Shown here: piece by piece, positions 58,620 through 64,000 of the stretch
Position numbering within the stretch: the first letter of the stretch is position 1
Layout: every line of letters begins with the position of its first letter
Source of the DNA: Polytrichum commune
Taxonomy: Eukaryota > Streptophyta > Polytrichopsida > Polytrichales > Polytrichaceae
NCBI GenBank assembly: GCA_950295325.1
Contig: OX485805.1
Location: forward strand, 28,757,501-28,821,500
Direction: 5' to 3'
Length of the DNA stretch: 64,000 nucleotides
The notes under the pieces: generated by a model
Told to the model about the DNA's origin: nothing
The model's database searches: none
The model's input: only the letters and a program-made list of their open reading frames with translations
Program-made: the position numbers and the translations under genes

Positions 58620-59880
58620 CCCTTTCTGTGACGAAGATTGTGTGAAGAATTTGCAATCGGAGGTTTCAACGTGAATGTCACAGAAAAACTTCACTTCAGG
58701 TAGTGTTCAGATGTGTTTGAAGGTACATGCTGGCTGGAACGCACAAAAGTGGCGGTGTTACAACCTTCAAGAATCCAGGATGCTCTACCACATTCCAAAA
58801 TGCCAATTAGATCAGTCATCAATCAAGGATGGACATAAGTCGACATCTGCACTCCCTCATGTTTCAAAACACTCATGTCTGCCACATCACAAGCATGGCG
58901 CATTAACTCTCGAAGAAGCTGGACGATACCTACATATGTTGCTTGCTCTAAAATAAATCACAAGTACATTATACATGAATACTTTACATGGGGAAAAAAA
59001 TGGTCAATACTCATCGAATTGTAAAGTCTCGCATCCACTTCTCATACGCAAATACGACGACGACGACGACGACGAAGACAACAACAAACAGACATGAACC
59101 GTGCACAAACCTGTGCAGATGGGTAAGATTCCAATCATGAAGAAATGAGATCAGAAAATTGAGGAGGGCATTGAGAAGATCAGTAAGTCCACTGACTACA
59201 GGGGACTACTAATTTCTCCAGGTTTTCAGTATAGCCTCACATTCAAACACCAAGAAATCCAACTAAATAGCCAAATTCAAATTGCTCACGTCAAATGTGC
59301 ACATGCCTACACGAGTGTCATTTCCATCAATATATCTCTGATCAACAGATTGCACACTTTCCTCCCAAAATGAAGGCTAACCCCTTCAAGAAACTCGAAC
59401 TCTTTCCAAAACTTCACTCTACCCTCAAAGTGAAGCCACCGAAGGGACCTGAGAAGAAGCGGAGTCAAGGAAAATGACTACGACTCGAACAACTCCACTC
59501 TCTCACAAATGCGGCAACTGATCATCATATCCAAATTTGACAACAAAAACTTTGACCCCCATGAGTTAACCCCAACCTACAGACCACCAACCATATACAA
59601 CACATTCCAGCCATCATTTGTACTACGTACCGAGTCCGGACCCAACCACTCTGGTACAATATAACAGCCGACAAGTCTAGCATGGCCGATCGGAACACAA
59701 CCAAATCACCAAACCTGTCCAGAATGAATTAGTGCAATTTTTGTGGTACTTATCCTACGCCCTCTTTAAGTACGTCTCATGCGGCAACCGATTGAATCCT
59801 CAAAAATTCTTCAACAAAGTGATCAACAAATTCCCAAAAGTGGCGAGAATCACTCCGAAAAGCTCCAAACTCGCTCCAAA
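58620..59880. promoter_or_regulatory. 5' flank of the dioxygenase gene
   Basis: No gene. It contains an (ACG)n tract at 59053-59074. The promoter of the dioxygenase should lie in the first few hundred bases; no clear TATA box was identified. Confidence 0.35.
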
Positions 59881-60480
59881 CGACCATTTGGAGTTGCCAA
59901 CATTCGAACAGCGCCACCGTACTCTCTTTCCCAGCAGGAAACCACTTCGGAAATGGGAGGGAGGTTCTCGACCGTCCGATCTCCGCATCGGACGCTCCAA
60001 ATCTCCCTTACGTCACACGGTGGAACTTCAGCTCCCATCGTGTCCGTTAGCCTTCATTATCCGACGGCTCGTTGCGTTCGAGGAAGGCGGGGAGAACAGC
60101 TCGATCGCGACCGTCGCCTCTGAGATTCGACGGCCCATAGCGGATCGTGAAAGGCGGGCGATGTTGAACCTCAGCCGTGAGATGGGGAGATCGGACGGTA
60201 CCTGGGGCACGTGGCACGTTGAGGTTAAATCTTCACATCACCGGCGGGGACACACGCCAGGTGTTGGCTTCTGGGGGCTTAAGCCATGCCGTGGTGTGCT
60301 TTTCCTATTTGAGCTCTATTTGGGACACTCTGGTGGGCCCCGCTGGGTCGTGAGCTTTATGGATGAGGTGGCGGGGTTCTGCTTGCACTTTTCGGGCCTT
60401 TTCCCGTCGTCGTATTGTTGCTTTTTGTTTCTATCTAGTGACATGGCTTCTGATTGGTGAGGTGTCCTGCCAGCCTGTAC
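59881..60480. promoter_or_regulatory. GC-rich promoter-like block
   Basis: It contains repeated pyrimidine/CG motifs (CCGTCCGATC, CGACGGC and GGACGG in both orientations) and a G-box GCACGTGGC at 60207-60215 followed by a second CACGT. Such clusters are common upstream of plant genes. A 242-codon frame crosses the block, but its sequence reads like translated promoter. No downstream gene is visible on either side at close range. Confidence 0.35.
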
Positions 60481-60970
60481 CGTTGAAGCCTTTCCCCTCT
60501 CTCTTTTCCCCTGCTTTATGATTCTCTAATCTATGTTGATGACATGGCTAAACACTTTAACGATGACATGTAAAGGATCCTCCCAAAGGCGTTTAATGCA
60601 TTTGTAGTAGGTGATAATAATAAGTCAACCCTGTGATTCTCTAGGCCCAAAACAACAAGAGACAAACATTAATTTAAGCTAGGTATTTGTCACCATTTCG
60701 AGTCGGCAATTTGACCCTCACGGGTCGTGAATAAAGAGCAACGCCATGAGTCATTCTTTTGCCACATGTAACCATCCAAAAGATTGAGTTATGGAATTAA
60801 CATCATCATCTTGAGAGCTACAAATAGAGTCCCAAACTTGAGGGGGGGGGGGTCTTTTGAATTTGAATGGTTGGCTTTGAAATTTTCATATTCATGTGTT
60901 GAAAAGGTTGTTGGTGTAAGTAAGGCTGAGGTAGTTTTAACTGATAAAATAATAGCCTATCCAGATTTAC
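60481..60970. other. no gene seen
   Basis: Short frames only. A poly-G run lies at about 60841-60851. Confidence 0.5.
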
Positions 60971-61091
60971 TAGTGCGGGTCACTAGTGAACGGTTCCTAC
61001 CAGCACTAGTTACATCCAGTGGCTCTCACTGGCTAGACTAACTTTAAAAGTTGTTCCCTGTTGGTAGGAACCGTTCACTGATGGGCCGCAC
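60971..61091. mobile_element. 121-bp hairpin element
   Basis: The left arm TAGTGCGGGTCACTAGTGAA continues into CGGTTCCTACCA. The right arm TGGTAGGAACCGTTCACTGA continues into TGGGCCGCACC. The arms are near-complementary over about 30 bases. A small MITE of unknown class. Confidence 0.6.
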
Positions 61092-61117
61092 CGATAAGTG
61101 TGGGTGGAGTATAAGTG

Positions 61118-61488
61118 GGTTTGCATTTGTTTGGGAGGAGTAATAGTGGGGAATTATTTTTCTTGTGAAGAGAAACAAGTTCTAAGGAGAATGCGGAAAT
61201 ATAAAGTAAATTAGAATAAAACCATGAATATGGAAATTGCTACGAATCTTGAAGCAGTGAAGTCAGGGTAACATATGGTTGACTATAGGTTAACCCATAA
61301 CCGCTCATATAAATGCTAATGCTTGGCTACAATAGTTGTCAATATTCTTATGAGGGTAGTCAATCACAAGTTGCCACCACATAAACCTTAACTTCATTCG
61401 CCTAGAAAATATAAATCTCATCCATGCCGACATTGCATGGCCCTAATGAGCAATTAAATGGACACGGTTGACTATGGATGCCTCGACC
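61118..61488 (-). mobile_element. GGTCGAGG MITE, copy 4
   Basis: In inverse orientation: it ends with ACTATGGATGCCTCGACC and contains GGAAATTGCTACGAATCTTG and CTTATGAGGGTAGTCAATCA, shared with 5.86-6.58 kb. Confidence 0.65.
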
Positions 61489-62088
61489 TCAATTGCATTG
61501 CCAAGTGGATACCAAGTAACTTCCTTCACTTGTCCATCCATAATGGTTGACATATATAGTAGAGGTGCCTATTCCCAATTAGAATCCTATCGGCAATTTA
61601 TAAGCTACTGAAATGTCGATTAGGCTAGGATTGAATTTTGACAAGGCTGGGACTAAATTTTGATTAGGCTAGAACCAATAGTGCCATGACACATGTCTTA
61701 TTTTGAGTGTTAAAATGAGAAGGAATGAACAGTTAAAATGAACAATTGTGACAAATCCTAGATATTGATAATATGTTTGTGTCAACTTTTGACTTCAAAA
61801 TTTCACAATAACTTCAACTTAAGGAATAAAATTACTAAAAAAATTACATTCCTCATGATTTCCATCTTCCTACATGGGAAAAATTTCACCACCTTATACT
61901 TCTCAAGATCTGGCGCTACATCTCTTAAGTGATCGGTTATGGGCGCCTCTACTCTAGCCATTCACCTTCCGTTCATGTTTGTAAATGGACTATAAGTCAA
62001 TTATATGTGTTAAACATTGACTTTGAGGGTTCGCATGATGTGCACCCAAAGGTCTACCGTAGCTCTCTAGCAGCTTGGGCAGAAAATA
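61489..62088. other. no gene seen
   Basis: AT-rich intergenic sequence without recognisable elements. Confidence 0.55.
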
Positions 62089-63386
62089 ATTAATTTTAAA
62101 GGTGCCTAAATTTATGGGAAATTAATTTCAAAAATAACTTTCAAAGAGTGCCTTAAATCACAATAATGCAAGTGACATTCACTGGACACCATAACAACAT
62201 AGTCTCTCACAAAGACCACTCCATAAAACTCTCACACAAAGCAAAATATGTTGCCAAACAAAACCCTAACATACAAGTTAAAGACAAACTTTAGGGTAAG
62301 GAATGTTGGTTAATGGAAGTGTTTAGGTTAATCATATCCGTCATGGATGAAATCAGGATAGCCATCCATGAATTATAGAAATGACTTGGATGAATGTCTA
62401 ACTAATTTTAAATGATTTTTTGAAGCTACCCAAATTTAGAATATTATTTTATGGGTTGCCTAACTTACTTTCTCACTTTAATCAATTATTAGGCAAAAAG
62501 ATGCTCTAGCTTCTAGTGAGCTACAATAATTGATTGGGGTAGGGTTGTTTGAAAACATCCCAAAACCAAACATCAACAATAATCTAGAACACATAAAACA
62601 TCCATAGATACAAAAGCACCCCGGTTTTTTTTCTTTTTTTGAAGTGAAGTTTTTCCAAACCTAATTAAGTTCTTGCCTAGCCATGCATGTGTAGATACCA
62701 TCATGGGTTTCTCTGAAGACAATTCAAATTCAATAACTTCTTTGGTATCATAAGTTCATTTGGTTTTAGAACCCTTGATTCTTATAACGTATGGTTGTTG
62801 ACAAAAGTTTGAAGGAGGTAAGAAGGCAAAAAATAACATTAGTGTTTTGTCACAAAAATGACTAAGGGCACAATGGAAAACCCATTCTTCAAGGGTTTCC
62901 CCTTGTTGCATGTGGAAGGGGTGGAGTTAAATGTATTGAAGATTGTGTTCTTAGGCAACCACATTGACATTAGGTACTCAACTTTCAAGGCAACCCACAC
63001 ATTTGCCATCACCTTGTTGACATATCATTTTCTAGAAGCCCATGGACAAGCTTTTGGGAGAGTATCGAAGTCTCTAATGCCATTTTTGCAAGCCTCTAGC
63101 AATTTTCAATGGGATCTTAACAAAAGGATCAATTTTTATGTATGGTACATTAAAAATGTATCCTATTTGTGAAGGAAGGCGTTGTAAACACTTGAACATT
63201 ATTTTTAGAATGTAGGTTTTTGTCTTTAACTTGTATGTCAAGGTTTTGTTTGGCAACATATTTTGCTTTGTGTGAGAGTTATACGGAGTGGTCTTTGTGA
63301 GAGACTATTAAGGCACTCTTTCAATATATATTTTGGACACTCAACGAAATTAATTTCCCATAAATTTAGACACCTTTAAAATTAAT
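62089..63386. mobile_element. 1.3-kb foldback element with ~200-bp inverted ends
   Basis: The left arm (62089-62289, starting ATTAATTTTAAAGGTGCCTA) is the inverted complement of the right arm (about 63190-63386, ending CACCTTTAAAATTAAT). The inner blocks CAAAATATGTTGCCAAACAA and AGTCTCTCACAAAGACCACT also pair. The left arm carries a ~45-base insertion. Between the arms is about 900 bp with one 104-codon frame. Such long inverted ends are typical of foldback or Mutator-like elements. No target duplication was identified. Confidence 0.75.
62858..63172 (+). CDS. 104-codon ORF inside the foldback element, unrecognised
   Basis: An ATG-started frame (MTKGTMENPFFKGFPLLHVE ... FLQASSNFQWDLNKRINFYV) with ordinary protein composition that ends before the right arm. 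No domain recognised. It could be a relic of the element's own protein or a captured fragment. Confidence 0.3.
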   Translation: MTKGTMENPFFKGFPLLHVEGVELNVLKIVFLGNHIDIRYSTFKATHTFAITLLTYHFLEAHGQAFGRVSKSLMPFLQASSNFQWDLNKRINFYVWYIKNVSYL

Positions 63387-64000
63387 GGGTAAACTAAAGT
63401 ACATGTTTTCAAATATAAATTCGTTCAATATAAGATTGTTTAAATATATTATCTTGAAGGTGTTAGTAAGAGGACCATTTCAATTGATCAATACTCGGGG
63501 AGAATGTTTTAGAAGTTTGATGTGTCAAATTAAAAAGAAAAGAAGAAGAAAGAAATAGATGTCGACTCGGTGAGTGTCTCAAAGTGATGGAGACAAAAAG
63601 GGATTAATATGAACCAATTAACTTTAGGATGCATGGGATACTTCAACCACTACACATGAGATGGTTTACCACTTTGTTTACCATTTGGCTAAAGCTATGT
63701 AGATGTTGAAAAAATGTGCTAGCATTGCCGTCTAAGATCGTAGTGTCACTATGAGAAGTGCATTCATGTAATAAATAAATGAAGATATTGAAACAATAGC
63801 CATCTATGATCTAGTGCATTGAACTTGGAGACACTTGATGCTTTGACGTGCATCTCACTAGAAAATATTCATATGCATGATATTGATTGAAACAATGTTG
63901 GACCCATGTGAAGAAACATGAAGGATTAACAATTGAACCCTCTAATAGTAAACGTGTGATGCATTCATAAATTTCCAAAAATAAAGCCTTCTTCATATTA
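63387..64000. other. no gene seen
   Basis: AT-rich; short frames only. Confidence 0.55.

Noticed and set aside
59732-60460. 242-codon plus-strand ORF
   Set aside because: It crosses a GC-rich promoter-like block. The translation has no domain, its composition follows the CG motifs, and overlapping frames on both strands are equally open.

Overview
The window looks like nuclear DNA of a land plant. Two spliced plant-type genes are readable: a 2-oxoglutarate/Fe(II) dioxygenase and a membrane-anchored pectin methylesterase-inhibitor (PMEI) protein. There are GT-AG introns, LINE and hAT-type remnants, MITEs and long AT-rich gene-poor stretches. A seed-free plant (bryophyte, lycophyte or fern) is my guess, but nothing here fixes the species.

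Layout. 0-2.1 kb: a truncated SWIM zinc-finger gene on the minus strand running into a 200-N assembly gap. 2.1-9.5 kb: gene-poor, with a 5S-rRNA-derived SINE-like repeat, several MITEs and simple repeats. 9.9-26.9 kb: two direct copies (A, 9.9-19.1; B, 19.9-26.9) of one repeat-rich segment. They differ by discrete insertions and deletions, so one copy serves as the empty site for an element in the other. 26.9-32.8 kb: more dispersed repeats, including a rearranged third piece of the duplication junction (30.0-31.0). 33.4-36.6 kb: the PMEI-like gene, with diverged tandem repeats in its intron and beyond its 3' end. 36.6-45.7 kb: no gene, one GC-rich block and several MITEs. 45.7-49.35 kb: three successive diverged tandem arrays. 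49.2-50.2 kb: an unrecognised proline-rich gene with 20-residue repeats, whose last residues run into the third array. 51.4-54.8 kb: a MITE with a perfect 8-bp target duplication and a second 5S-derived repeat. 54.86-58.62 kb: the complete four-exon dioxygenase gene. 59.9-60.5 kb: a GC-rich promoter-like block. 61-64 kb: MITEs and a 1.3-kb foldback element.

The genes do not form a pathway; they look like isolated genes in a repeat sea. The most coherent novel signal is a hAT-like non-autonomous transposon family: about a dozen 220-240-bp copies with ends close to CARTG...CGGGGAGA, subterminal AACCGGTT motifs and 8-bp target duplications. A 1,180-bp relative sharing these ends has its insertion proved by the empty site in copy B. 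All calls come from reading the sequence; no database search was run.
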